Source of the DNA: Arthrobacter tumbae
GTDB lineage: Bacteria; Actinomycetota; Actinomycetes; Actinomycetales; Micrococcaceae
Assembly (NCBI RefSeq): GCF_016907495.1
Contig: NZ_JAFBCC010000001.1
Span: 806,001-870,000, forward strand
Direction of reading: 5' to 3'
DNA length: 64,000 bases
Shown here one piece after another: positions 15,353 to 23,288 of the stretch. The notes under the pieces were generated by a model, which searched no databases, was not told the origin of the DNA, and saw only the letters and a list, made by a program, of their open reading frames with translations. Both the position numbers and the translations under genes were made by a program. Within the stretch, counting starts at the first letter, position 1, and every line of letters starts with the position of its first letter.

Positions 15353-17083
15353 ATGAGCCTGACAGCCGCACTCGACGCCCTTCCCGGCGGCGGACTGCGC
15401 GCTCTCCCATCCTTCGAATTCGATGATCCGGCCGGTTCGTCCACGCCTTCGATCGGGGACCTGTTGCAGATCCTGGCCGCCTACGCCTCGCGTTTCGTGG
15501 CCGCGTTTCCGGGAATGGGACAGGAGCAACTCGCCGAGCAGGCAACCGGAATCGAAGACCTCTCCCGGACGGTGGAGTACCTTCAGGTCGTCGCGGCCAC
15601 CGCAGTGGATCGCAGCAGCGCCGCAGCCGGCGGCACGCCAACCCACACCAACAAAACCACCACCGACGACGCCGGCGGTTCCCCCACCGGCAGTAACGGC
15701 GGTTGCGCTCCCGGCGGTGTCGGCTCCGCCAGTTCGGCTACCGACAATGGTGCCGGTTCCGCTGCCGGTGGTGTCGGTTTCGCGTTCGGTCTGTCCGGTC
15801 CGGCCGGTGGGCGCTCGGCGTACCGGTGCACCGCCGAATACCTGCGGGACCGGCTGCGCATCAGCCGAGGCGAAGCCAACCGCCGGCTCCGCCTCGGCGC
15901 GAAACTGATCCCCTGCATCAGCCTCACCGGAGAACCGTTGCCCGCCACCTGTGAGCAACTCGCAGCCGAAGTCTCGGCCGGGGTAGTGTCCGGCAAAGCC
16001 GCCACCATGATCAACAGCGCCCTGGACCGGGCACAGTTCACCACCGACCCGGCCATGCTCGACACGATGGAAGCCCAACTCACCGCCAGCGCCACCCGGT
16101 TCGACCCCGACTTCCTCGCCAAACTCATCCACCGCTTCGAAGCCCATCTGGACCCCGACGGGCCCGAACCCACCGACAAGGAACTCACCAATCGCCAAGG
16201 CGTGTTCCTCCGCGGCAAAAAACGCGGCCTCCACCTGCTCGACATCGCCGCCACCGACGAACAATACGAATACCTCACAACCATCATGAACACCGCCACC
16301 AACCCCCGCACCACCGGCACCGGCGGCGACGGAGGCCAGAGCGGCAGCGAAGGGAGCGACGGCGGAGGGACCGGCGGTGGCGGAGCAGGACCTGATGACG
16401 CGCCCGGACTCAACGGCCACGACGCGCCCGTCGAGACCAGGACCCGGGCACAACTGCTCCTGGACGGACTCGTCGGAGCCTGCCAGATAGCCCTGGCCAC
16501 CGACAAGCTCCCCGCCACCGGCGGACAACGGCCCCAGGTCCTCGTCACAATCGACTACCAGACACTGCTCGGCGACATCGAAACCCGCACCGGCACGTTC
16601 TTGCCAGCCCCCGGCACGTCCACCGGCACTTCCAATACCGGCGCCTCCTTCTCACCCGCCGCCGGGGCATCGCTCGCATACACCGGCCCCATCAACGCAC
16701 GCACAGCCCGTCAAATCGCCTGCGACGCCGACATCATCCCCGTCGTCCTCGGCGGAAACAACGAAATCCTCGACCTCGGGCGAGCACAACGGCTCTTCAC
16801 AGCGAAACAACGCAAAGCCCTCATAGCCCGAGACAAGGGCTGCGCCTTCCCTGCCTGCACCATGCCGGCACACTGGACCGAAGCCCACCACATCCAACCC
16901 TGGTCACACGAAGGCCCCACCAGCACAGACAACGGAGTACTTCTCTGCGCCCATCACCACCATCTGATCCACCAAAACGAATGGACCATCCACACCAGGG
17001 ACCGGCTCCCCTGGTTCATCCCACCCCCACACATCGACCCCGGCCAGCAACCACGACGAAACCACTACTGGACACTCTGCTGA
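15353..17083 (+). CDS. DUF222 and HNH endonuclease domain protein (13E12 repeat family)
   Basis: 576 residues. The DUF222 domain covers about 30-430 and an HNH domain about 490-555 (CAFPACTMPAHWTEAHHIQPW, in parts, then CAHHHHLIHQNEW), with cysteines and histidines for metal. Three low-complexity inserts rich in Gly, Thr and Ser interrupt it at about 85-145, 318-365 and 420-440. This family is multicopy and abundant in Micrococcaceae and mycobacteria; biological function is unproven and nuclease activity is inferred from HNH. TAGAAT lies five bases before the ATG, with GAGG between them. Copies are dispersed, which is compatible with mobility, but I see no ends or target duplication. Confidence 0.9.
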   Translation: MSLTAALDALPGGGLRALPSFEFDDPAGSSTPSIGDLLQILAAYASRFVAAFPGMGQEQLAEQATGIEDLSRTVEYLQVVAATAVDRSSAAAGGTPTHTNKTTTDDAGGSPTGSNGGCAPGGVGSASSATDNGAGSAAGGVGFAFGLSGPAGGRSAYRCTAEYLRDRLRISRGEANRRLRLGAKLIPCISLTGEPLPATCEQLAAEVSAGVVSGKAATMINSALDRAQFTTDPAMLDTMEAQLTASATRFDPDFLAKLIHRFEAHLDPDGPEPTDKELTNRQGVFLRGKKRGLHLLDIAATDEQYEYLTTIMNTATNPRTTGTGGDGGQSGSEGSDGGGTGGGGAGPDDAPGLNGHDAPVETRTRAQLLLDGLVGACQIALATDKLPATGGQRPQVLVTIDYQTLLGDIETRTGTFLPAPGTSTGTSNTGASFSPAAGASLAYTGPINARTARQIACDADIIPVVLGGNNEILDLGRAQRLFTAKQRKALIARDKGCAFPACTMPAHWTEAHHIQPWSHEGPTSTDNGVLLCAHHHHLIHQNEWTIHTRDRLPWFIPPPHIDPGQQPRRNHYWTLC

Positions 17084-17117
17084 ACAACCCACGAGGCTGA
17101 ACAATCACGCGCGGCCA

Positions 17118-17169
17118 AACAACTGCGGACCAGGCTGAATAATCGCAGCCGAACAACTGCGGACCAGGC
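17118..17169. repeat. Short tandem repeat between convergent genes
   Basis: An identical 18-base unit (AACAACTGCGGACCAGGC) occurs at 17118-17135 and 17152-17169, a 34-base period, with partial copies of the flank on both sides (GGCTGAACAATCA and GGCTGAATAATCG). It fills the gap between the DUF222 and ArsR genes. No terminator-like stem is evident. Confidence 0.75.
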
Positions 17170-17207
17170 CGAGGAGGAATGTCCGGTAACGCCGAGCGCG
17201 CCGGCGC

Positions 17208-17657
17208 CTACTCCTTGCGGCGACGCAGTTTCGGAAACTGGGACAGAAGGTCGGCAGCACGTTCAGCAGCTCTGCCGACGGTCCGCCCGAACGGCTGAGC
17301 ACCATCGATTGGCGCAACGCCCGGTCCAACTGAGACCAGTGCATCGAGTTCGGGTTCGACGACGGCAGGCGCAAGGGACGAGTTGACCTTCTGGGCCGGC
17401 AACTGGAACTCCGCTAACCAGGAGGCAACGCCCATCAATGGCTCCGGATCGAGTGAGTAGAAGCGCTTCTGGCCCTGCGCCCGCATGGTGACCAGCCCTG
17501 CCTCCCGCAGAACTTTGAGGTGCTTCGAAACCGTGGGTTGGCTTACTTCTAGCTCCAGTACCAACTCGCCTACCGCTTTATCCCCGTCCCGCAGCGAGCC
17601 CAGAATCTGGCGGCGGGTGGCTTCGGCGATGACCCCGAACACATCATCCATGACCAT
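17208..17657 (-). CDS. ArsR family transcriptional regulator
   Basis: 149 residues. The N-terminal winged helix (about 5-85) has the ArsR pattern ATRRQILGSLRDGDKAVGELV, in pieces, then SQPTVSKHLKVLREAGLV. There is no CxCxC metal site, so it is of the non-metal, autoregulatory kind. The C-terminal 60 residues are a Pro/Ala-rich tail. The ATG at 17657 is six bases after TATGGT, and CATA-TACGGT-TATG overlaps that -10, a probable operator. It follows the AcuC-like gene by 76 bases on the same strand. Confidence 0.9.
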   Translation of the reverse strand: MVMDDVFGVIAEATRRQILGSLRDGDKAVGELVLELEVSQPTVSKHLKVLREAGLVTMRAQGQKRFYSLDPEPLMGVASWLAEFQLPAQKVNSSLAPAVVEPELDALVSVGPGVAPIDGAQPFGRTVGRAAERAADLLSQFPKLRRRKE

Positions 17658-17733
17658 CCCATTACCATAACCGTATATGTCGAAAGCGGCATCCCTTTGT
17701 TTCCGATAGGGATCGCTCGAAGTAGCCGCAGGC

Positions 17734-18936
17734 TCAGTCGAACCAGGGGTCCAGTCCGTGAAGCGGAAAAATGGCTTTGCGGGTTGCCATGATCGACCGG
17801 TCCAGGTTCTCGTTGGGGTCGAACCCGGCCTCCCACGACTGCCACCAGGTATCAGAGCCGTCGCCCATCACGGAAGGCGCTTCGCGACCGAAGCGCTCGG
17901 CGACATACGCGCGCCACGGGGCGGGCACCGGCGTCGTCAGTGTGATGTCGGCACCGGCAGCCACCGCTGTGAGGAGCGTCCACGAACGTGGCACCACCGA
18001 GGTGATGTTGTACCCGCCGCCACCGGTCGCGATCCAGCGGCCGCCGCAGTGCTGTGAGGCGAGATCGCGAACCGCAACTGCTGCAGCATGCTGGGCATCG
18101 ACGGTGATGCGCAGGTTGGTAAGGGGATCGTCCACATGACCGTCGCAACCGTGCTGGCTGACGATCACCTCAGGCCCGAACGCAGCGGTCAACTGCGGCA
18201 CAACGGCATGGAACGCCCGTAGGAAACCGGAGTCACCGGTGGTGGTCGGCAACGCGACGTTGACCGCGTAGCCGGAAGCCGACGCACCACCGATCTCGTT
18301 CGGGAACCCAGTTCCCGGAAAGAGGCTCATCCCGGTCTCGTGCAGGGAGATGGTCATGACACGCTTGTCATCCCAGAAGATTTCCTGAGTACCGTCTCCG
18401 TGGTGGGCGTCGACGTCGATATACAGCACGCGCTTCACACCGGCATCGAGCAGCCTTTGGACCGCTGCAGCTGCATCGTTATAGATGCAGAACCCGCTAG
18501 CCCGGGCTCGGCCGGCATGGTGCATCCCCCCGCCGAAGTTCACCGCATGCTGAACCGTACCGGACAGGACCGCATCGGCTGCGGCAAGGGAACCACCAAC
18601 CAACCGGGCACTGGCCGAATGCATTCCGGTGAAGGCCGGCGTGTCCTCAGTTCCAAACCCCGATGCGACGTCGGCGGCCGCCGGGTCAGCATCGGCCGCT
18701 TTGACGGCCCGAACGTAGGAGGCATCATGCACCGTCCGTAGACTGGCGTCATCGGCCACGTCCGGAGCCTCAACGGATACCTGCGGAAGGTCCAACAAAC
18801 CCAGTTCGCTGATCAACCGTGCTGTCAGCTCGAGCCGCTGCGGATTCATCGGGTGATGGGCACCGAAGTTGTACGCGAGCATGGATTTGTCCCACATCAC
18901 CCTCGTTGCAAAGGCGGGAACGGAGGTACTGGCCAC
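17734..18936 (-). CDS. Histone deacetylase family protein (AcuC-like)
   Basis: 400-residue zinc-dependent deacetylase-fold protein. Conserved pieces are the tandem histidine region GGGMHHAGRARASGFCIYND, the zinc/charge-relay segment YIDVDAHHGDGTQEIFW, SQHGCDGHVDDPL and GGGGYN. AcuC in Bacillus deacetylates acetyl-CoA synthetase; an acs gene lies in this window at 43752, but not adjacent. Start is a GTG at 18936, six bases after TAGCCT, consistent with a leaderless transcript. It is divergent from the Trk genes. Confidence 0.92.
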   Translation of the reverse strand: MASTSVPAFATRVMWDKSMLAYNFGAHHPMNPQRLELTARLISELGLLDLPQVSVEAPDVADDASLRTVHDASYVRAVKAADADPAAADVASGFGTEDTPAFTGMHSASARLVGGSLAAADAVLSGTVQHAVNFGGGMHHAGRARASGFCIYNDAAAAVQRLLDAGVKRVLYIDVDAHHGDGTQEIFWDDKRVMTISLHETGMSLFPGTGFPNEIGGASASGYAVNVALPTTTGDSGFLRAFHAVVPQLTAAFGPEVIVSQHGCDGHVDDPLTNLRITVDAQHAAAVAVRDLASQHCGGRWIATGGGGYNITSVVPRSWTLLTAVAAGADITLTTPVPAPWRAYVAERFGREAPSVMGDGSDTWWQSWEAGFDPNENLDRSIMATRKAIFPLHGLDPWFD

Positions 18937-19040
18937 TCAAGCAGGCTACGCGATCGCAGCCCGTCCTGCCCACGGCACAGCAGCGGAAGTGGTTTACTAC
19001 TCGAAGGACGCAGCAGGAGAAACGGAGCGGATCAGCAAGC

Positions 19041-20453
19041 ATGGCACGAACACACCCCTCCTGGTTGGGAGGGGAAGACCAGGTTCATCTGCATCTGCTT
19101 GGCCGGGCGCGCGACTTCATCGACAGCGTAGTAAACAGTTCACCGGCGCGCGTTGCACTGCTGATCTTTGCCCTTGTTGTCCTGATTTTCACCGGATTAC
19201 TCAGCCTGCCATTCGCCAGCAGCTCCGGCGAGGTCACTCCCCTGCACGACGCCATGTTCACAGCGGTCTCCGCCGTATGCGTAGTGGGGCTGACAGTGGT
19301 GTCCACGGCAGCGCACTGGTCGTTCTTCGGGCAACTGATCATCCTCATCGGCATCTTCGTCGGCGGCCTCGGAACCCTGACCCTGGCCTCACTCCTGGCA
19401 CTGGTGGTCAGCAAGCGGCTCGGCGTCCGCGGCAAGCTGCTGGCGCAGTCCGCACTCAACAACGCGAGCCGCCTCGGTGAAGTGGGCACACTGCTGCGCA
19501 TTGTCATCACCACGTCCGTCATGGTGGAACTGGTACTTGCGCTGGCCCTGATCCCGCGCTTCATGATCCTCGGCGAACCGTTCTGGCTCGCGGTCTGGCA
19601 CGGTTTCTTCTACTCCATCTCGGCCTTCAACAACGCAGGATTTACTCCGCACTCGGACGGCCTGGTCCCCTACGAGACCGACCTGTGGATCCTGACGCCG
19701 ATCATGGTCGGCGTCTTTGTCGGCAGCCTCGGCTTCCCTGCCATCCTCATACTTGTCCAGTACCGCCACCACGTGAACAAGTGGAGCCTGCACACCAAGC
19801 TCACCATCAATGTGTCCCTCATCCTGCTGTTCGCCGGAATGGTGCTCTGGGGATTGATGGAATGGTCCAACAGCCGGACAATCGGCGGGTTGAGCGGTAG
19901 CGACAAGGTCATCCACGCGCTCTTCGCCTCGGTCAACACACGCTCAGGCGGTTTCAACCTCGTGGACCAGGGCCAGATGGAGCCGACGACGATGCTCCTC
20001 ACTGACGCGCTCATGTTCGCCGGAGGCGGATCTGCTTCCACTGCCGGCGGCATCAAGGTCACCACTATTGCCGTGATGTTCCTGGCCATCCTCGCCGAAG
20101 CCCGCGGTGATTCCGACGTCAGCGTGTACGGTCGGAAGATTCCCCAGGGCGCCATGCGGGTAGCCATCTCCGTGATCTTCATGGGCGCCACCATGGTGCT
20201 CATCGGAACCGGCCTGATCCTGTGGATCTCAGGGGTGGAACTGAACCGGGTACTCTTCGAGGTCATCTCGGCCTTCGCCACCTGCGGTCTCAGCACCAAC
20301 CTCAGTGCGGAACTTCCACCCGAAGGCAAGTACGTCCTCTCAGCCTTGATGTTCGCCGGCCGCCTCGGAACGATTACGCTTGCTTCGGCGCTGGCCCTGC
20401 GTCAGCGCAGCACGCTCTACCACTATCCGGAAGAGAGGCCGATCATTGGCTGA
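19041..20453 (+). CDS. Potassium uptake protein TrkH/KtrB family
   Basis: 470-residue membrane subunit of a Trk/Ktr potassium transporter. Four M1-P-M2 repeats carry selectivity loops with the key glycines, for example MFTAVSAVCVVGLTVV, ISAFNNAGFTPHSDG, SVNTRSGGFNLVD and ISAFATCGLSTNLS. Size and N-terminus fit the KtrB/short TrkH type. The longer reading from 18819 overlaps the AcuC promoter and is not credible. The gene for the RCK subunit follows with an eight-base overlap, giving a translation-coupled two-gene operon. Confidence 0.94.
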   Translation: MARTHPSWLGGEDQVHLHLLGRARDFIDSVVNSSPARVALLIFALVVLIFTGLLSLPFASSSGEVTPLHDAMFTAVSAVCVVGLTVVSTAAHWSFFGQLIILIGIFVGGLGTLTLASLLALVVSKRLGVRGKLLAQSALNNASRLGEVGTLLRIVITTSVMVELVLALALIPRFMILGEPFWLAVWHGFFYSISAFNNAGFTPHSDGLVPYETDLWILTPIMVGVFVGSLGFPAILILVQYRHHVNKWSLHTKLTINVSLILLFAGMVLWGLMEWSNSRTIGGLSGSDKVIHALFASVNTRSGGFNLVDQGQMEPTTMLLTDALMFAGGGSASTAGGIKVTTIAVMFLAILAEARGDSDVSVYGRKIPQGAMRVAISVIFMGATMVLIGTGLILWISGVELNRVLFEVISAFATCGLSTNLSAELPPEGKYVLSALMFAGRLGTITLASALALRQRSTLYHYPEERPIIG

Positions 20454-21114
20454 CAGACCAGCACACAACGCGCCCGTGCTTGTGATCGGGCTCGGACGTT
20501 TCGGCTCAGCTACGGCGGAACAACTGGTCAAGCAGGGCCGCGAGGTCCTTGCGATCGAGAAGGACCAGCAGCTGGTCCAGAAATGGTCCGGCACGCTGAC
20601 CCATGTGGTGGAGGCTGACGCGACCAACATCGACGCGCTCCGCCAGCTCGGCGCACAGGAGTTCCCCGCAGCCGTCGTCGGTGTGGGTACCTCCATCGAG
20701 GCAAGCGTCCTCATCACCGCCAACCTGGTGGACCTCAATATCGACAACCTCTGGGTCAAGGCCATCACGCCGTCACACGGCAAGATCCTGAAGCGGATCG
20801 GCGCGAACCATGTGATCTACCCCGAGGCCGACGCCGGGCAGCGGGCCGCTCACCTCGTGGGCGGGCGGATGCTCGACTTCATCGAGTTCGACGACGGATT
20901 CGCCATCGTAAAGATGTTCCCGCCGAAGGAGACGCAAGGGTTCACCCTGGGCGAGTCGGCGGTGCGCTCAAAATACGGCGTCACCGTGGTCGGGGTGAAG
21001 TCCCCCGGAGAGGACTTCACCTACGCACGGCCGGAAACGAAGGTTACGAGCCGCGACATGCTGATCGTCTCGGGACACGTGGACCTCCTCGAGCGCTTCG
21101 CTGCCCGTCCCTGA
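20446..21114 (+). CDS. TrkA/KtrA family RCK potassium-channel regulator
   Basis: 222-residue cytoplasmic gating subunit. The RCK_N Rossmann domain shows VLVIGLGRFGSATAEQL and an acidic strand end (AIEKD) for NAD(H)/ATP binding; the RCK_C domain follows at about 135-218. I take the TTG at 20446 as start: it overlaps the TrkH stop in TTGGCTGA and follows AGAGAGG by about eight bases; upstream reading is out-of-frame TrkH sequence. Confidence 0.93.
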   Translation: MADRPAHNAPVLVIGLGRFGSATAEQLVKQGREVLAIEKDQQLVQKWSGTLTHVVEADATNIDALRQLGAQEFPAAVVGVGTSIEASVLITANLVDLNIDNLWVKAITPSHGKILKRIGANHVIYPEADAGQRAAHLVGGRMLDFIEFDDGFAIVKMFPPKETQGFTLGESAVRSKYGVTVVGVKSPGEDFTYARPETKVTSRDMLIVSGHVDLLERFAARP

Positions 21115-21150
21115 GTCCCTCCAAACTGCCTGTCTGCTGCGTCTGAACGC

Positions 21151-21996
21151 TCAACCGCCCAGTTCACGGGTGATGGCAGCGGCGCGCTCAGCTGCCGCAC
21201 GCGCTCCCGCAGCCACGATGTCCGGCAGGCCCTGCTCATCGAAGGTGGCAATCGCACGCTCGGTCGTCCCGTTCGGGCTGGTCACAGCCGTGCGGAGTGC
21301 CGTTGCGTCAGCGCCTTCCTCCGCAAGCATGAATCCGGCTCCGGACACGGTCTCGGTGGCGAGCAGTTTCGCGAGCTCCTCATCGAGGCCGAGCTTCACG
21401 CCGGCGGCGGCCATCGCCTCTGCAAGGTAGAACGCGTAGGCCGGCCCGGAGCCGCTCACGGCGGAAAGCGCGTCAACCTGCCCTTCCGGGATTTCGACGA
21501 CGGTGCCCGCGGCTCCCAGAATGGTGCGCGCCTGATCCATCAGCTCGGACGTCGCGCTGGTTCCAGCCGAAATGGACAGCACACCGCGGCCGAGGCTCGA
21601 CGGCGTATTGGGCATGCTCCTGATGACAGGCTGGCCTGCCGGCAGTGCCGCCTCAAGCATGGCGAGGGAGATGGCGGCGGCAACACTGATGACTACTGTT
21701 CCCGGCTTCAGCGCCGGCGAGATTTCCCTCGCCAGATCCAGAATGCCGACTGGCTTCACTCCCAGCAGTACGACGTCGGCCTTGGCCGCCGCTGTACGGT
21801 TGGCCTCCGGGTCCTCCACCGAGGACAAAACAGACACGCCGTTTCTTTTGGAGAGATCGGCCGCCTTTTCAGGACTCCGTACGGTGGCGGTCACCTGCGC
21901 CGGAGGAAGCCCGGCAGCCAGCAGACCGGTCAGGATTGCGCCGTTCATGGAGCCGCACCCGAGGAAGGAAATGTGCTGTGGAATGTTGATAGCCAT
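21151..21996 (-). CDS. proC: Pyrroline-5-carboxylate reductase
   Basis: 281 residues; last step of proline synthesis, NAD(P)H-dependent. The nucleotide-binding motif FLGCGSMNGAIL is at residues about 10-21, MPNTPSSLGRGV mid-protein, and the signature ALSAVSGSGPAYAFYL in the C-terminal helical dimer domain. It corresponds to Mtb Rv0500 next to ppx and the HTH/bS22 pair, although here the Trk, AcuC and DUF222 genes separate them. CACGAT lies six bases before the ATG. Confidence 0.96.
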   Translation of the reverse strand: MAINIPQHISFLGCGSMNGAILTGLLAAGLPPAQVTATVRSPEKAADLSKRNGVSVLSSVEDPEANRTAAAKADVVLLGVKPVGILDLAREISPALKPGTVVISVAAAISLAMLEAALPAGQPVIRSMPNTPSSLGRGVLSISAGTSATSELMDQARTILGAAGTVVEIPEGQVDALSAVSGSGPAYAFYLAEAMAAAGVKLGLDEELAKLLATETVSGAGFMLAEEGADATALRTAVTSPNGTTERAIATFDEQGLPDIVAAGARAAAERAAAITRELGG

Positions 21997-22084
21997 CGGC
22001 CCATCGTGTCATGAGGAACTGATTCCCAGCATCCTCACAGCCTGTATGGGGCTCAGTACCCAGAAATAGCAGTACAGTCGTTAT

Positions 22085-22196
22085 CACCTCATAAAGGTGC
22101 GAGTGATGAGACCGGGCTCTCCCTGGCTCGGTCAGTGCCGGTGAGCCGCAGCAGTGTTTCCCCCAATCACGCTGCGGCTCACCGGCACACTTTTTT
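22085..22196 (+). ncRNA. Candidate small RNA with three hairpins and an intrinsic terminator
   Basis: Between the proC start and the ppx stop, with no plus-strand gene upstream, lie CACCT/AGGTG (22085-22099), an 8-bp stem GACCGGGC/GCTCGGTC with C-rich loop TCTCCCTG (22110-22133), and an 18-bp perfect stem (22135-22152 with 22171-22188) whose apical loop holds five C, followed by six T (22191-22196). The T-run is only on the plus strand, so the hairpin ends a plus-strand transcript. TACAGT (22073-22078) is a possible -10. C-rich loops recall actinobacterial 6C RNA but fall short of six C. Confidence 0.6.
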
Positions 22197-22231
22197 GCCC
22201 GGTTGCCGGACTCCCGGTACCAGGCTCATGC

Positions 22232-23218
22232 TCAGCGTGTTCCCAAACGCACATGGCCGACCCCCACAGAGGGCATCGGTTCATCCGCTTCAAACATGAG
22301 CGTGTCGAAACGGCGGAGGATCAGCCCCTCGCGCAGCGCCCAGGGGCAGATGTCCATCTCGGACACATCGAAGATTTCAAACGCCGCCTCGGCCACGAGG
22401 GCACCGGCCAGAACCTGACGGGCCCGCAGCTCGGACACCCCGTCCAGGTTGGTCCGGTCCGCCGCTGACATAGCTTCCAGCCGCTTTGCCCACAGAGCCA
22501 GATCCTGCAGACGCAGGGTCCGACGGACAAACGGACCGGCCGCCGAGGGCGCAGCGCCGGCCATGCGGGCCAAGGACCGGAAGGTCTTCGACGTTCCGGC
22601 AACCAGATGTGGTGTACCGAGGCGGGCGAAGCTGACTGCCGGTTCCCTGAGGATCTGCCGGATGTGGCGGCGCAGCTTCTTGACATCGAGGGGCGCAGGC
22701 GGGTCCCCGGGCAGCCACTCCCGCGTGAGGCGGCCCGCACCGAGCGGGACCGAGTGTGCAATCTCAGGGAGTTCGTCGTGGCCCATTGCCATTTCGAATG
22801 AGCCACCGCCGATGTCCAGGTTGAGGATGGACCCGGCACTCCAGCCGTACCAGCGCCGTACCGCCTGGAAGGTCATGGCCGCTTCCTGGTCACCGGAGAG
22901 CTCCTGAAGGACCACCGAGGTTTCAGCCTCAACGCGACGCAGCACGTCCTCGCCGTTCCCCGCCTCGCGGATGGCCGAGGTGCAGAATGCGAGGAAATCC
23001 TCCGCCCGATGATCGGTTGCGAACGCACGGGCCTCTCGGATGAAACCGACCAGTTCCTCCTGGCCCTCATCACTGATCCGGCCTTCTGCGTCGAGGTAAC
23101 TCACCAGCTGCAGCGGACGTTTATGGGACGCATAGGGCACAGGGCGCGCCCCCGGGTGAGCATCCACCAGGAGTAGGTGCACTGTATTGGATCCGATATC
23201 GAGGACGCCTAGCCGCAT
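22232..23218 (-). CDS. Ppx/GppA family phosphatase
   Basis: 328-residue actin-fold (ASKHA) protein; exopolyphosphatase and/or guanosine pentaphosphatase. The phosphate-binding motif LDIGSNTVHLLLVDA opens the protein, and a second glycine-rich motif LNLDIGGGSFEMA is at about residue 140. It is the two-domain short form, as in mycobacterial Ppx1/Ppx2. The ATG at 23218 is six bases after CATAAT, a strong -10, so the mRNA is probably leaderless. Confidence 0.93.
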   Translation of the reverse strand: MRLGVLDIGSNTVHLLLVDAHPGARPVPYASHKRPLQLVSYLDAEGRISDEGQEELVGFIREARAFATDHRAEDFLAFCTSAIREAGNGEDVLRRVEAETSVVLQELSGDQEAAMTFQAVRRWYGWSAGSILNLDIGGGSFEMAMGHDELPEIAHSVPLGAGRLTREWLPGDPPAPLDVKKLRRHIRQILREPAVSFARLGTPHLVAGTSKTFRSLARMAGAAPSAAGPFVRRTLRLQDLALWAKRLEAMSAADRTNLDGVSELRARQVLAGALVAEAAFEIFDVSEMDICPWALREGLILRRFDTLMFEADEPMPSVGVGHVRLGTR

Positions 23219-23288
23219 ATCCCCATTATGTCGTGCACCGGTTCGGCCGGCTCAACCGACAGCCGGGCCGGCGCAGGCGCAACCCCAT

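Noticed and set aside
22110-22196. 6C RNA family assignment
   Set aside because: Two C-rich loops are suggestive, but the loops contain at most five consecutive C and the first only three; the family requires about six. I kept it as an unassigned small RNA.
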